Assembly: GCF_902804485.1 (NCBI RefSeq) | Contig: NZ_CADCST010000122.1 | Span: 1-36,240, forward strand | DNA length: 36,240 nucleotides | Reading direction: 5' to 3' | DNA from: Flavobacterium collinsii | GTDB lineage: Bacteria; Bacteroidota; Bacteroidia; Flavobacteriales; Flavobacteriaceae | Shown: positions 1 through 9,020 of the stretch, piece by piece | Layout of the letters: the number at the start of each line of letters is the position of its first letter | Numbering within the stretch: the stretch's first letter is position 1 | The notes under the pieces: generated by a model | What the model saw: the letters and a program-made list of their open reading frames with translations, nothing else | Databases searched by the model: none | What the model was told of the DNA's origin: nothing | Made by a program: the position numbers and the translations under genes

Positions 1-67
1 GTAATAAATATAACCAGAACTATTATTTTAAACAAGAAATATCTCGTTAAATAAAATAGATAAAGCA

Positions 68-95
68 AAAAAAGTCGGAAGATTTTTCTTCCGAC
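68..95 (-). terminator. Terminator of oxyR
   Basis: An 8-bp stem, GTCGGAAG (74-81) with CTTCCGAC (88-95), is followed on the minus strand by a run of T residues (plus-strand A run at 68-73). It sits just after the oxyR stop codon. A second small palindrome, AGCCAATTGGCT (103-114), lies between the stop and this hairpin. Positions 1-67 show nothing else. Confidence 0.85.
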
Positions 96-126
96 CACTC
101 TTAGCCAATTGGCTCCTTTTTTATTG

Positions 127-1068
127 TTATTTCTTTTGTAGCGGACTTATGATCTGAACGTTCTGAAAAACAATTGCTCCTTTAACCACTCCGGCAATTG
201 TAGATCTGAGGGCGTCAATGATTTGCATTTTTAATTCGCTCTTCGGGTAAATCAAACTTACCTCACGAGCCGGTTTTGGTTCCTTAAAGTTGCGTAGCTT
301 CTGTTTGTCGGAATCTTTTAAGTCTAAGGTGTGCAAGTACGGAAGTAGTGTTGTACCCAAACCTTCGTCGGCTAGTTTAATTAGGGTTTCAAAGCTACCA
401 CTTTGAATCTGAAAATTATTCTGATCGAGGTCACTGGCATTTTTACACAAATTTAAAATCCCGTCTCTAAAACAATGTCCGTCCTGAAGTAACAGGATTT
501 CGTTGATGTTTAAATCGGCAACTTCAATTTCTTCTTTTTGAAAACTGGCGTGATGTTCCGGGATATAAGCGACAAAAGGCTCAAAATACAATACAATTTC
601 TTTTATTTTTTCATCTTCAAGCGGAGTAGCAGCAATAGCAGCATCAAGATGGCCATTTTTTAATTTCAGAATGATTTCGTCTGTATTAAGCTCTTCAATT
701 AGAAGTTTAACTTTTGGATATTTCTTGATGAAGTTGTTTAAAAACATAGGTAAAAGTGTGGGCATAATGGTCGGGATAATTCCTAAACGGAATTCTCCTC
801 CAATGAAGCCTTTTTGTTGTTCTACAATGTCTTTAATACGATCCGCTTCGTTTACAATATTCTTGGCTTGGTTTACAATTTTTTGACCAATATCGGTAAG
901 CTGAATAGGCTTTTTGCTTCTGTCAAAAATCAGAATATTTAATTCTTCTTCGATTTTCTGAATCTGCATACTTAGCGTTGGCTGGGTAACGAAACATTTT
1001 TCGGCAGCAAGTGTGAAATTTTTATGTTCGGCAACGGCTAACACATATTGCAATTGAGTTATAGTCAT
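127..1068 (-). CDS. oxyR: OxyR, hydrogen peroxide-sensing LysR-type regulator
   Basis: LysR-type DNA-binding regulator of 313 aa. The N-terminal winged helix-turn-helix covers about residues 1-60 and the substrate-binding-like sensor domain about 90-300. The sensor carries the OxyR redox pair in the segment GHCFRDGILNLC, with cysteines at residues 199 and 208, the same numbering as the disulfide-forming pair of E. coli OxyR, so peroxide sensing is well supported. It is divergently transcribed from a dps gene, a classical OxyR target, across a 98-bp intergenic region that should hold the shared control sites. A minus-strand terminator follows it. The start is the only good ATG and gives the usual MTITQLQY beginning of this family. 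Confidence 0.95.
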   Translation of the reverse strand: MTITQLQYVLAVAEHKNFTLAAEKCFVTQPTLSMQIQKIEEELNILIFDRSKKPIQLTDIGQKIVNQAKNIVNEADRIKDIVEQQKGFIGGEFRLGIIPTIMPTLLPMFLNNFIKKYPKVKLLIEELNTDEIILKLKNGHLDAAIAATPLEDEKIKEIVLYFEPFVAYIPEHHASFQKEEIEVADLNINEILLLQDGHCFRDGILNLCKNASDLDQNNFQIQSGSFETLIKLADEGLGTTLLPYLHTLDLKDSDKQKLRNFKEPKPAREVSLIYPKSELKMQIIDALRSTIAGVVKGAIVFQNVQIISPLQKK

Positions 1069-1166
1069 TTTGATAGTAATTTTTGATGCAAAAATAAGAA
1101 AATATAATTTTTTTTTATATAATTTTAAAAGAACTTATCTTAAATTTGTAGTAATCATATTATAAA

Positions 1167-1655
1167 ATGAAAACTATGAAGACAAATATTTTAGGATTAC
1201 CAGTAAAAGAATCAGAATTGTTAGTAAAAGAATTAAATATTCTGTTGTCAAATTTTCAGGTATATTACCAAAATTTAAGAGGAATACATTGGAATATTCG
1301 TGGTAAACGTTTCTTTGATCTGCATGTAAAGTTTGAAGAATTGTACACGGATGCCCAGTTAAAAATTGACATGATTGCAGAACGGGTTTTAACTATTGGA
1401 GGAACTCCTTTACATACTTTTGAAGATTATATTAAAAATAATAAATTAACTGTTGGAAAGAATATTTCAAACGACGAAAAAGCGGTTCACTTAATTGTAA
1501 ATTCGTTGTCTGATTTGTTAAAAATTGAAAGAGAAATTCTAAAGCAGTCGGATGAAATTAACGATGAAGGGACAAATTCTATGATGAGTGACTTCATTGC
1601 CGAGCAGGAAAAAACAATCTGGATGATGAATGCATGGCTTGAAGAAGAGTTGTAA
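1167..1655 (+). CDS. dps: Dps-family ferritin-like DNA-protection protein
   Basis: Cytoplasmic mini-ferritin that oxidises and stores iron using peroxide and protects DNA. The 162-aa length is normal for Dps. The ferroxidase ligands are visible with the spacing of E. coli Dps: H41, H53, E57, D68 and E72 (E. coli H51, H63, D67, D78, E82). An in-frame ATG at 1176 gives a 159-aa alternative start, and the two cannot be separated by a ribosome site. TAAATTTG at 1141-1148 matches the Bacteroidota -7 consensus TAnnTTTG and is a plausible promoter element, without a clear -33 partner. The gene is divergent from oxyR and ends in a strong terminator, so it is probably monocistronic and peroxide-induced. 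Confidence 0.93.
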   Translation: MKTMKTNILGLPVKESELLVKELNILLSNFQVYYQNLRGIHWNIRGKRFFDLHVKFEELYTDAQLKIDMIAERVLTIGGTPLHTFEDYIKNNKLTVGKNISNDEKAVHLIVNSLSDLLKIEREILKQSDEINDEGTNSMMSDFIAEQEKTIWMMNAWLEEEL

Positions 1656-1681
1656 TGTGTTGTTCCTAAAATGATTACTAT

Positions 1682-1716
1682 AGCAGAATGGTCGGGTTTG
1701 ATCATTCTGCTTTTTT
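1682..1716 (+). terminator. Terminator of dps
   Basis: AGCAGAATG (1682-1690) pairs perfectly with CATTCTGCT (1703-1711) and is followed by a T run, 26 bp after the dps stop codon. Confidence 0.88.
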
Positions 1717-1789
1717 ATGTTTGTTAAATTTGTATAAATTTTTAGGCCTCTCGCTTTGATTTTATTTGTTTAACGCTATTTTTGTTCCA

Positions 1790-2074
1790 ATGAAATTAGT
1801 CGCTCGTATATTATTATTCATATTTATTGCATTCTTATCTACCCCAACTATAGTGACGGTGATGAAGAAAAGCAATGATGCGTCGCTATTTTTTAGTTTT
1901 TCTGAAGAGGAACATTCACATAAAGAACTTAAGGCTGCTGTTTATCCGGCAATACTTCAACATGAAGTTGTTATGCCAGTTTATATTGAAAAAAAGACTA
2001 TAGTGTCTGAAAATATTGTAAAACTAGACAATATTTCCCCGAGCATTTTTGCTCCACCTCCGAACTTGGCATAA
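1790..2074 (+). CDS. Small exported or membrane-anchored protein of unknown function
   Basis: A 94-aa product starting at ATG 1790 (MKLVARIL...). A longer reading from TTG 1766 adds eight residues of no clear value, so the ATG is preferred. Residues 1-25 form a hydrophobic segment that could be a signal peptide or one membrane anchor. The rest is short and polar, ends in a proline-rich tail (APPPNLA), and has one HSH histidine cluster (EEHSHKE). No family is recognised. It lies 80 bp upstream of the SulP transporter on the same strand and may be co-transcribed with it, which would suggest a role near the transporter, but this is only positional. TAAATTTG at 1725-1732 is a possible promoter. 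Confidence 0.6.
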   Translation: MKLVARILLFIFIAFLSTPTIVTVMKKSNDASLFFSFSEEEHSHKELKAAVYPAILQHEVVMPVYIEKKTIVSENIVKLDNISPSIFAPPPNLA

Positions 2075-2154
2075 TACTTCCGATTATTTTGAATCAAACT
2101 GCATTTGAATAAATGCGGTCAATCGTTAATGAATAATTTTTTTAGTATTGTATT

Positions 2155-3804
2155 ATGACAAAAAAAATCAATCTTTTTGCCAACCTTAAATCTGATTTCG
2201 CTTCGGGTTTAGTGGTTTTCTTGGTGGCTCTTCCATTGTGTCTGGGTATTGCAATGGCTTCTGGAGCACCTTTGTTTTCAGGAATTATTGCGGGTGTTAT
2301 TGGTGGTATCATTGTAGGGTACCTAAGCCAGTCTCATATTAGTGTTTCCGGACCAGCGGCTGGGTTAACAGCAATTATTTTAACTGCCATTACTGATTTA
2401 GGTGCTTTCGATGTGTTTTTAATGTCTGTTTTTATTGCTGGATTAATTCAATTAGCATTAGGGTTTTTAAAGGCCGGAAGTATTTCAAATTATTTTCCAA
2501 CAAACGTTATTGAAGGAATGTTGGCGGGTATCGGAATTATTATCATCCTGAAACAGTTGCCTCACGCTTTTGGTTATGATGCTGATTTTGAAGGTGATCA
2601 GGCTTTTATTCAAAATGACGGAAGTAATTCCTTTTCATTTTTGTTTGACGTTCTGAATCACATACATGTAGGAGCAGTTGTGGTCTCACTTGTTTCCTTT
2701 GTGATCTTAATTTCCTGGGAGAAAGTTCCTTTTTTAAAGAGACTTAAATTAATTCCGGGAGCACTTGTTGCTGTTGTTGCGGGAGTACTTTTAAATGAGT
2801 TTTTTGTTTCAACAGGAAGCACATTGGCAATTGCAAAAGAACATTTGGTTTCTTTGCCAGTTCCAAAATCTTTTGATGAATTTAAATCTATTCTGATTAC
2901 ACCAAATTTTGCTGCGGTTACCAATCCGCAAGTTTGGGTGGTTGCTATTACAATTGCTATTGTGGCTTCTATTGAGACATTATTGTGTATTGAGGCTGCC
3001 GACAGAATGGATGTTCAAAAACGTTATACTAATACCAATGTTGAGCTTAGAGCGCAAGGAATTGGTAACATAGTTAGTTCTCTTTTAGGTGGTTTACCAA
3101 TGACATCAGTTGTAGTAAGATCATCTGCCAATAATAATGCAGGAGCAAAGTCTAAAATGTCGGCTATTATTCACGGTGTGCTTTTGTTAATTAGTGTATT
3201 GTCAATCCCTACATTATTAAATAAAATACCATTGGCAACTTTGGCTACTGTTTTAATTTTAGTAGGTTACAAATTAGCAAAACCTGCCACTTTCAAACAT
3301 TTCTGGGAAAAAGGAAAGTACCAGTTTATACCGTTTATTGCAACTTTGGTATTTGTTGTAGCAACAGATTTACTTAAAGGAGTTGCTTTGGGAATTGTTA
3401 TCAGTATTATTTTCGTACTGAGAGGAAACCTGAAAAGAGCGTACAGTTTTAAAAAAGAAGAATACGAAGATGGAGATGTTATTCATATTGATTTAGCACA
3501 GGAAGTTTCATTCTTAAATAAGGCAGCAATTAAACTGACTTTAAATGAAATCCCTGAAAATTCTAAAGTGATTATCAATGCCGCAGATACAGAGTATATT
3601 GCGCACGATGTTTTAGATTTGATTCGCGAATTTAAAGAAACAAGAGCCATTGATGAAAATATTAAAGTAAAGCTGAAAGGATTCAAAAAAGCTTATGAGC
3701 TTGAGAATTCACCGGATATCAATAATCACGTGTCTATTGAACATTATTATGATGTTGCTAAAAGAGCTTTAGTTCAAAAAGAAAAGGTAAAAGGAGATTT
3801 ATAA
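2155..3804 (+). CDS. SulP-family anion (probably bicarbonate) transporter with STAS domain
   Basis: Inner-membrane SulP/SLC26 permease of 549 aa. The hydrophobic transport core spans about residues 10-425 and includes the family-typical early segment with PLCLGIAMASG and VSGPAAGL. A cytoplasmic STAS domain follows at about 440-540. SulP proteins move sulfate, bicarbonate or other anions. The next gene on the same strand, 122 bp downstream, is a beta-carbonic anhydrase, a pairing that in other bacteria points to bicarbonate or CO2 uptake rather than sulfate. Substrate is therefore inferred from context. No truncation or missing segment is seen. Confidence 0.92.
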   Translation: MTKKINLFANLKSDFASGLVVFLVALPLCLGIAMASGAPLFSGIIAGVIGGIIVGYLSQSHISVSGPAAGLTAIILTAITDLGAFDVFLMSVFIAGLIQLALGFLKAGSISNYFPTNVIEGMLAGIGIIIILKQLPHAFGYDADFEGDQAFIQNDGSNSFSFLFDVLNHIHVGAVVVSLVSFVILISWEKVPFLKRLKLIPGALVAVVAGVLLNEFFVSTGSTLAIAKEHLVSLPVPKSFDEFKSILITPNFAAVTNPQVWVVAITIAIVASIETLLCIEAADRMDVQKRYTNTNVELRAQGIGNIVSSLLGGLPMTSVVVRSSANNNAGAKSKMSAIIHGVLLLISVLSIPTLLNKIPLATLATVLILVGYKLAKPATFKHFWEKGKYQFIPFIATLVFVVATDLLKGVALGIVISIIFVLRGNLKRAYSFKKEEYEDGDVIHIDLAQEVSFLNKAAIKLTLNEIPENSKVIINAADTEYIAHDVLDLIREFKETRAIDENIKVKLKGFKKAYELENSPDINNHVSIEHYYDVAKRALVQKEKVKGDL

Positions 3805-3926
3805 ATAAATTATATTAATTAAGGTATTTCTTGATTGTGAGAAGTATTAAAATTAGATAACTTTACAGTGAAGTTGTTTTTAATATATTTAAACATCTGG
3901 TAATACCATTCAAAAAACAAAAAAAA

Positions 3927-4562
3927 ATGAGAGAGTTTTATAAGCAGTTACTTGAAAACAATAAACAATGGGTTGAAAGGTCATTAGCGTTAGACCCAAA
4001 CTATTTTGCTGATTTGGCTAAAGGACAAACACCACCATTATTATGGATTGGATGTTCAGATAGTCGTGTTCCTGCAAACGAAATTATTGGAGCTAAACCG
4101 GGAGAGGTTTTTGTACATCGTAATATTGCCAACATGGTGGTGCACTCTGATATGAATATGTTGAGTGTTCTGGATTATGCTGTAAATGTTTTAAAAGTAA
4201 AACACGTTATTGTTTGTGGACATTATGGTTGCGGTGGTGTAAAAGCTGCTATGGGAAATCAGTCTGTAGGAATCATCGACAACTGGATCCGTCACATTAA
4301 AGATGAATATCGTTTACATGATAAGTACCTTAATTCAATCGCAGATGAAACAGAGCGTTTTAATGCTTTCGTTGAGATCAATGCTAAAGAGCAGGTTTAC
4401 AATTTGGCTAAAACGTCTATTGTACAAGGTGCTTGGAAAAACGGACAGGATTTAATGCTTCATGGATGGGTTTATGGTTTGAACTCTGGTTTTGTAACCG
4501 ATTTAAATGTAAACATCAGTTCGAATGAAGAATTGGATCAGGTTTATCAGTTAGACTTGTAA
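3927..4562 (+). CDS. Beta-carbonic anhydrase
   Basis: Cytoplasmic zinc enzyme of 211 aa interconverting CO2 and bicarbonate. Zinc ligands and active-site residues are clear: C43, D45 and R47 in CSDSRVP, and H99 and C102 in CGHYGCGG. Length and motif spacing fit the Can/CynT-type plant-like beta class. It follows a SulP transporter, and the pair probably supplies or retains bicarbonate for carboxylases. A strong hairpin terminator lies right after the stop codon and ends the unit. Confidence 0.95.
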   Translation: MREFYKQLLENNKQWVERSLALDPNYFADLAKGQTPPLLWIGCSDSRVPANEIIGAKPGEVFVHRNIANMVVHSDMNMLSVLDYAVNVLKVKHVIVCGHYGCGGVKAAMGNQSVGIIDNWIRHIKDEYRLHDKYLNSIADETERFNAFVEINAKEQVYNLAKTSIVQGAWKNGQDLMLHGWVYGLNSGFVTDLNVNISSNEELDQVYQLDL

Positions 4563-4565
4563 TAT

Positions 4566-4600
4566 AAAAAAGAAAATCGCCTCAAGAGGCGATTTTTTTT
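4566..4600. terminator. Bidirectional terminator between carbonic anhydrase and LETM1-related gene
   Basis: An 11-bp stem, AAAATCGCCTC (4573-4583) with GAGGCGATTTT (4586-4596), has a 2-nt nominal loop, T residues on the plus side and an A run upstream that is a T run on the minus strand. It can stop both convergent genes. Confidence 0.9.
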
Positions 4601-5801
4601 ATTCGTTTTCGTCTAGATTTTCATTAAAAGCAGACGGTAATAAAGTTGGAATAAATTTTATCAGAATTGGTAATAATAAACTTCCTCCAGGTAGTAAAAA
4701 GATAGTCAGTGACGGAATCGTTTTACAGATGTCTAGCAGCTGTTTTTTTACTTTCTTCTTTTCCTTAGCATCCAGATCTCTGGTAGTCGAATAAGCCAGT
4801 AGGACCATTAATTCTTTGCTTTGGATGATTTCCTTAACCAATCTGTTTTTGTTTCTTACAATTAGTTTTACCACACTATGGGTCATCTGATCGTAAAAAT
4901 GTTTTACAGGATTGGAATAGTTGAAATAAGGAATCTTCTTTTTGTGTGTGGTGATAAAGGTGTTCGTGGTTTCAATACTTTTGGTAACAAAATCGTCGGA
5001 AACGCCCATCATCGATCCTAAAGAGTATAAAAAGTAAGCTTCTTCATTTTCTACAACACCATCACTCCATAAAGCCATTCCGGCCATATCGATTAGATAA
5101 TAATATTCGAGTTGGTTGTTGTAATAGTCCAGTTGTAAAGTTTCTAAAGTATCAACCGTTACTTTTGAAAATTTAGAATATCTGATTGAAGCTTCAAAAA
5201 GTTTAATTAACAAATCGTCATGTTGCGATTTTATGGTTTTGGTTTTTAAAGCCAGAGCCACAATACCCAGCACTGTTTCTTCGATTCGTTTTAAGTATTT
5301 TTCAGGTATTGAACCATGTTCCAAATATTGCCTGAAAGCAAGGACATCAATAAACAGAAGCGCATTGGTCACTAAATGCGAAAAGTTTTTACTGATAATG
5401 CTGTCATTGGTCTGAACCCTTTGGTCTATGATATTTTCTAAGGAAAGAGAAGGTGTATCTTTTGGAAGTAAAATTTTGAATAAATTAAATCCTTCCGGAC
5501 TCATTTCTTTATAAAATTTTAAAACCTCAGAAATAAAATTATTAGGTTCTGAACTTCTTTTTTCCAAACAAAAAACACCATACAAAGTATTTAATAAAGC
5601 TACTTTGGAAATTTCGGTTTTGAACCATCCTTTTATCGGAATCGGAATTTGAGAATCAATAGCAATGATGTGACCGTAAATAAAACCGGTTTCTCTGACT
5701 TTATTGTAGAACGAATCTGCAGTCTCAAAAGGTATAGCTTCTGAAAACTTCTGTTCGCTAAAAAACTTGTCTATCCAGCCTGGTGCCGATGGGTTAATCA
5801 T
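4599..5801 (-). CDS. LETM1-related, TerB-like biofilm-associated protein
   Basis: A 400-aa protein that I recognise as the Flavobacteriia family annotated LETM1-related biofilm-associated protein. The C-terminus (about residues 345-390) has the LETM1-like segment with FLLPGGSLLLPIL. The middle, about 235-330, with acidic helices (YYLIDMAGMALWSDGVVENEEAYFL region), resembles TerB-like helical domains. There is no signal peptide and it is probably cytoplasmic or membrane-associated through the C-terminal hydrophobic stretch. The biochemical role is unknown. It is monocistronic and convergent with the carbonic anhydrase gene. Confidence 0.8.
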   Translation of the reverse strand: MINPSAPGWIDKFFSEQKFSEAIPFETADSFYNKVRETGFIYGHIIAIDSQIPIPIKGWFKTEISKVALLNTLYGVFCLEKRSSEPNNFISEVLKFYKEMSPEGFNLFKILLPKDTPSLSLENIIDQRVQTNDSIISKNFSHLVTNALLFIDVLAFRQYLEHGSIPEKYLKRIEETVLGIVALALKTKTIKSQHDDLLIKLFEASIRYSKFSKVTVDTLETLQLDYYNNQLEYYYLIDMAGMALWSDGVVENEEAYFLYSLGSMMGVSDDFVTKSIETTNTFITTHKKKIPYFNYSNPVKHFYDQMTHSVVKLIVRNKNRLVKEIIQSKELMVLLAYSTTRDLDAKEKKKVKKQLLDICKTIPSLTIFLLPGGSLLLPILIKFIPTLLPSAFNENLDENE

Positions 5802-5864
5802 TAACTTTTAATTTATAGCTGCAAAGCTATATCTTTTTCTTGTTTTAGGGTAAATTTTAAATGA

Positions 5865-5908
5865 AATAACCACCAAATTTTGTGAAAATGTGGTGGTTAT
5901 TCTTTTTT
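5865..5908. terminator. Hairpin terminator at the end of sodC
   Basis: AATAACCACCA (5865-5875) pairs perfectly with TGGTGGTTATT (5891-5901). A T run follows on the plus strand and an AT-rich, T-containing stretch follows on the minus strand. It lies just beyond the sodC stop codon and most likely serves sodC, although the better T run is on the other strand. Confidence 0.7.
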
Positions 5909-6434
5909 ATTTAATGATTCCGGCACAGGCCGCTCTTCCACCTGCATTTCCAGTAGGTTGTGTCGTAAAATCATCAGTTCCCTGATGAACGATTAATCCT
6001 TTTCCAAGAATATCTTTGGAGGCATCTCCGCAGCCAATACACCATTCGTCAGTAGTTAGTGTTATAGTTCCGTTACCTTTAGCATCAGCCGTAAAGTTTC
6101 CGATATCTCCTTTGTGGTATTCAGCAACACCCCACTTCCCGTGTTTTTTAAAAGTTGGGTTCCAGTGGCCTCCTGCTGAACTTCCATCAGCAGCACTACA
6201 ATCTGCCTTTTCATGAATGTGTATCGCGTGAACTCCCGGTTGTAGACCAGTCATTTTTGCAACAAAAGTTACTTTGCCATTTTTTTCGGTGAAAGTAGCG
6301 GTTCCGGTCACTGTGCTATTGCTTTTTGGCTCTAGAGTTACTGTAAGGTTTTTAGCATCACTTGATTTTGTACTGGTCTTACAACCAACGATTAAAGCTG
6401 TAATTATAGCGAAGGAAACGATTATTTTTTTCAT
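5907..6434 (-). CDS. sodC: Cu/Zn superoxide dismutase lipoprotein
   Basis: Exported lipoprotein of 175 aa that dismutates superoxide in the periplasm or at the outer membrane. The lipobox LIVGC puts the lipidated cysteine at residue 18. Metal ligands are visible: H72 and H74 in HIHEKADC, bridging H90 in GGHWNP, H98, H107, D110 in HKGDIGN, and H150. The structural disulfide is probably C79-C170. An extra pair, C132 and C135 (WCIGC), replaces the usual loop sequence and is slightly unusual. It stands alone between terminators, with 211 bp of non-coding sequence upstream in which I see no clear promoter. Confidence 0.95.
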   Translation of the reverse strand: MKKIIVSFAIITALIVGCKTSTKSSDAKNLTVTLEPKSNSTVTGTATFTEKNGKVTFVAKMTGLQPGVHAIHIHEKADCSAADGSSAGGHWNPTFKKHGKWGVAEYHKGDIGNFTADAKGNGTITLTTDEWCIGCGDASKDILGKGLIVHQGTDDFTTQPTGNAGGRAACAGIIK

Positions 6435-6645
6435 AATAGGAGGCTTTTATATTAAAGATTAAGTAAATTTAACATAAAATTCCGACATGGATTAGAGCTG
6501 ACAGTTAAAAAAATCTAAAACTATTGATGGTAATTTAATGGGACTTTAAGTAAAGAACCCAAAAATATTATGTAATTTCGTATACCTCCGAATTAAAAAA
6601 TGAAAATCAATACCTTAATTATTTTCTAATTTAATCTTAAATATT

Positions 6646-7083
6646 ATGATCAAGAATATTTTAACTTTAGTTTTTTTGGGAGTTGTTTTAATTTCCTGCA
6701 ATACATCTAAAACCCCAAAAGGGGATGCGGTTTCTAAACTTGAAGGAACCTGGGAGCTCAACTATATTAGCGGTCCAAGAATTGCTTTTGACGGTTTGTA
6801 TCCAAATAAAAAACCAACTATTAACTTTGATCTAAAAGAAAATCGCGTGTCTGGAAATAATGGCTGCAATTCTTTTAATGGAGCATTTGCCGTGACAGGA
6901 AATAAAATTGATCTGACACAGCCTATGGCTACAACCAAAATGATGTGTAAGGATGCGCAGCAGGGGGAACAGGTTTTTATGAGTACTTTACCTAAAATAA
7001 CCTCCTACGATATTACAGATGAAGGAAAAACATTGCACTTTATTTCTGGTGATATTGCCATGATGCGATTTACCAGAAAATAG
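6646..7083 (+). CDS. META-domain lipoprotein
   Basis: A 145-aa lipoprotein with lipobox LISC (cysteine 18). The body is one META/HslJ-like domain: LEGTWELNYI at the start, the conserved NNGCNSFNGAF segment around residues 77-87, and MCKDAQQGEQVFMSTLP in the middle. META domains in E. coli HslJ are linked to novobiocin resistance and heat shock, but for most members the function is unknown. It is followed 31 bp later by a DUF4251 gene on the same strand, so the two exported proteins are probably co-transcribed. Confidence 0.88.
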   Translation: MIKNILTLVFLGVVLISCNTSKTPKGDAVSKLEGTWELNYISGPRIAFDGLYPNKKPTINFDLKENRVSGNNGCNSFNGAFAVTGNKIDLTQPMATTKMMCKDAQQGEQVFMSTLPKITSYDITDEGKTLHFISGDIAMMRFTRK

Positions 7084-7114
7084 AGGTATCTTTTAACCTG
7101 TTTAATTTTATTTT

Positions 7115-7636
7115 ATGAAAACTAAATTATCCATTTTATTGGTGTTATGCTGTTTTTTAACTATTTCTGTTTCTGGACAGGAAAAGACAAAAAAAGAATT
7201 AAAGGCAGAAAGAGAACTACAGCAACAAAAGGAAATTGAAGCACTGGTTGCTTCTAGAAAATTTGATTTTGAAGCGCAAAAACTGACCCCACAGGGAGGA
7301 AGGTTTATTATTCTGGATTATAATACTTATTTTTTAAAGTTTAATACAGAAAAAACTACCTGCGATTTACCTTTTTTTGGTCGTGCATTTAATGTTGATT
7401 ATGGAGGAGATGGTGGAATTAAATTTGAAGGGACTCCGGAAGATATTAAAGTTGAGCAAAAAAAGAAAAGTTATATTGTAAAGGCTACAGTTAAGGGGAA
7501 GAATGATGTATATGTTTTGATGTTTTCCATTTTTTATAACGGAAATACAACACTTACAATCACCAGTAACAATAGGGCATTTATTTCTTATGATGGGGTG
7601 ATTCGAGCTCCAAAAGTAGAAGAGAATAAGAAGTAA
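7115..7636 (+). CDS. DUF4251-domain exported protein
   Basis: A 173-aa protein with an N-terminal signal peptide (MKTKLSILLVLCCFLTISVSG, cleavage near residue 21). A short charged helix (KTKKELKAERELQQQKE) is followed by a DUF4251 domain from about residue 42 with the typical ILDYNTYFLKF, DLPFFGRAF and NVDYGGDGGIKF segments. DUF4251 proteins are common, uncharacterised exported proteins of Bacteroidota. It shares a probable transcript with the META gene and ends before a long hairpin terminator. Confidence 0.88.
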   Translation: MKTKLSILLVLCCFLTISVSGQEKTKKELKAERELQQQKEIEALVASRKFDFEAQKLTPQGGRFIILDYNTYFLKFNTEKTTCDLPFFGRAFNVDYGGDGGIKFEGTPEDIKVEQKKKSYIVKATVKGKNDVYVLMFSIFYNGNTTLTITSNNRAFISYDGVIRAPKVEENKK

Positions 7637-7725
7637 GTATTTTAGTCTTTAAGTATTGTGTTTCTAAATTTTTGATATATTGTAAATGATTATTTGAAAA
7701 CAAATTTTGAACTTTTACGATAAAG

Positions 7726-7762
7726 AAAACGGCAGCTATTTTTTGAATAGCTGCCGTTTTTT
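7726..7762. terminator. Bidirectional terminator between DUF4251 and chitinase genes
   Basis: A perfect 15-bp stem, AAAACGGCAGCTATT (7726-7740) with AATAGCTGCCGTTTT (7746-7760), loop of 5, T run on the plus side and T-rich sequence on the minus side. It separates two convergent genes. Confidence 0.92.
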
Positions 7763-7777
7763 AATGTTCTAGCATTT

Positions 7778-8872
7778 TTATTTAGCGGTTTTAACCTCAT
7801 AAATAGTATTGACCATTCCGTTTCGTGTAGCATCCAGAGGAAGTTCCCAAAACATAATTCCGCCCAGGTTTTTGGCTTTCACGTATTCTGCTTTGGCTTT
7901 TATAGACGTTAGATTATCTCCTGTAGCAAATGTTTTTTCTTTTTCATTGTACCAGAAAGGAGCTTTGGCTTTATCGTCCCAAAAATATTTCCAGCCATTA
8001 GCTTCTGTGTAAAAAGGAGCATAGCCTTTGAAAGATACACCCTGAACATGTTCACCGGCTTGATATAGACCGTTATTGATGTTTTCAACATTTTTCCAGG
8101 TTCTGGTATAAAAGGCTCCTCCAATCACTAATTTTTCTGCTGGAATTCCCAGTTTCAATAAATATTCAACGGCTTTGTTTGTAGATTCTTCTTTTGGGTT
8201 AGTGCTATATAAAGGAGTATGGTGTCCTGTAACTTTTGAGTATCCGTTTACCAGATCATAACTCATAATATTTACACGGTTTACTAAAGGCATTACTTTT
8301 TTCCAGTCAATCGATTCGTCTAAGGCTTTTTGAAAACCTCCGGCAGCAAAGCTTAATTCATATTTTTTACCTAAAGTTGAGCGTAGAATTTTGATTAGTT
8401 CTGTAAAATTCGGTTTATCAGCCGGTTGAAACAAATGTCCTGGCAGTCCCTCAATTGCCGGATATTCCCAATCTAAATCTAAACCGTCTACTTTAAAATA
8501 ATTACTGACTTCTTTTACTGATTTGGCAAAAATAAGTCTTCCCTCAGCTGTTGAAAAAGCTGCAGAACAAGGCTCACAGCCTCCCCAGCCACCAAGCGAA
8601 AGAATAACTTTTAATTGCGGATTTGAAGCTTTTAACGAAACCAAATATTTGATAGTAGTAGAATCTTTTGCAGAATCAACGCTTAGCTTTCCCTCTTTTA
8701 AATGGAGGAAACTAAAGATAATTTGATTTAGTTTGCTTACTTCGTATTCGTTAATTAGCTTGTCATCACCTGTGTAATAGGCTATAATATCCATTTTTTT
8801 GTTTTTTTGTGCAAATACACTCGTGGTAAAATTGCACCATAAAATCAGAGCAATTAGGTTAATTTGTTTCAT
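7778..8872 (-). CDS. GH18-family chitinase, exported
   Basis: Secreted glycoside hydrolase of family 18, 364 aa, predicted to cleave beta-1,4-N-acetylglucosamine polymers by substrate-assisted catalysis. A signal peptide ends at about residue 21 (TTSVFAQ). The catalytic DxxDxDxE motif reads DGLDLDWE (D129, D132, D134, acid/base E136). The SLGG strand motif is at about residue 92 and the MSYDL motif follows in the barrel. No carbohydrate-binding or secretion C-terminal domain is present, so it is a compact enzyme. It is monocistronic and ends in a shared hairpin. Alternatives within GH18 are endo-N-acetylglucosaminidases or peptidoglycan-acting enzymes. Confidence 0.92.
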   Translation of the reverse strand: MKQINLIALILWCNFTTSVFAQKNKKMDIIAYYTGDDKLINEYEVSKLNQIIFSFLHLKEGKLSVDSAKDSTTIKYLVSLKASNPQLKVILSLGGWGGCEPCSAAFSTAEGRLIFAKSVKEVSNYFKVDGLDLDWEYPAIEGLPGHLFQPADKPNFTELIKILRSTLGKKYELSFAAGGFQKALDESIDWKKVMPLVNRVNIMSYDLVNGYSKVTGHHTPLYSTNPKEESTNKAVEYLLKLGIPAEKLVIGGAFYTRTWKNVENINNGLYQAGEHVQGVSFKGYAPFYTEANGWKYFWDDKAKAPFWYNEKEKTFATGDNLTSIKAKAEYVKAKNLGGIMFWELPLDATRNGMVNTIYEVKTAK

Positions 8873-8950
8873 TTTATGTTTTTTAGAGTTTTTAGATTGC
8901 TAAATATAAAGCAATACAATCGATATTTAACTATTCTCTAGTGGTCCGAG

Positions 8951-8964
8951 CGTTAACTTTAACG
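8951..8964. promoter_or_regulatory. Palindrome upstream of the chitinase gene, possible operator
   Basis: CGTTAA (8951-8956), 2-bp spacer, TTAACG (8959-8964) is a perfect dyad 79 bp upstream of the chitinase ATG. A second, imperfect dyad (TTTTGCA around 8969-8975 and TGCAAAA around 8982-8988) follows. Both could be regulator sites. Function is inferred from symmetry and position only. Confidence 0.35.
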
Positions 8965-9020
8965 AATATTTTGCAAATGGCTGCAAAAATATTGCGGATG
9001 TGATTTTAGTAAATCGTCTA

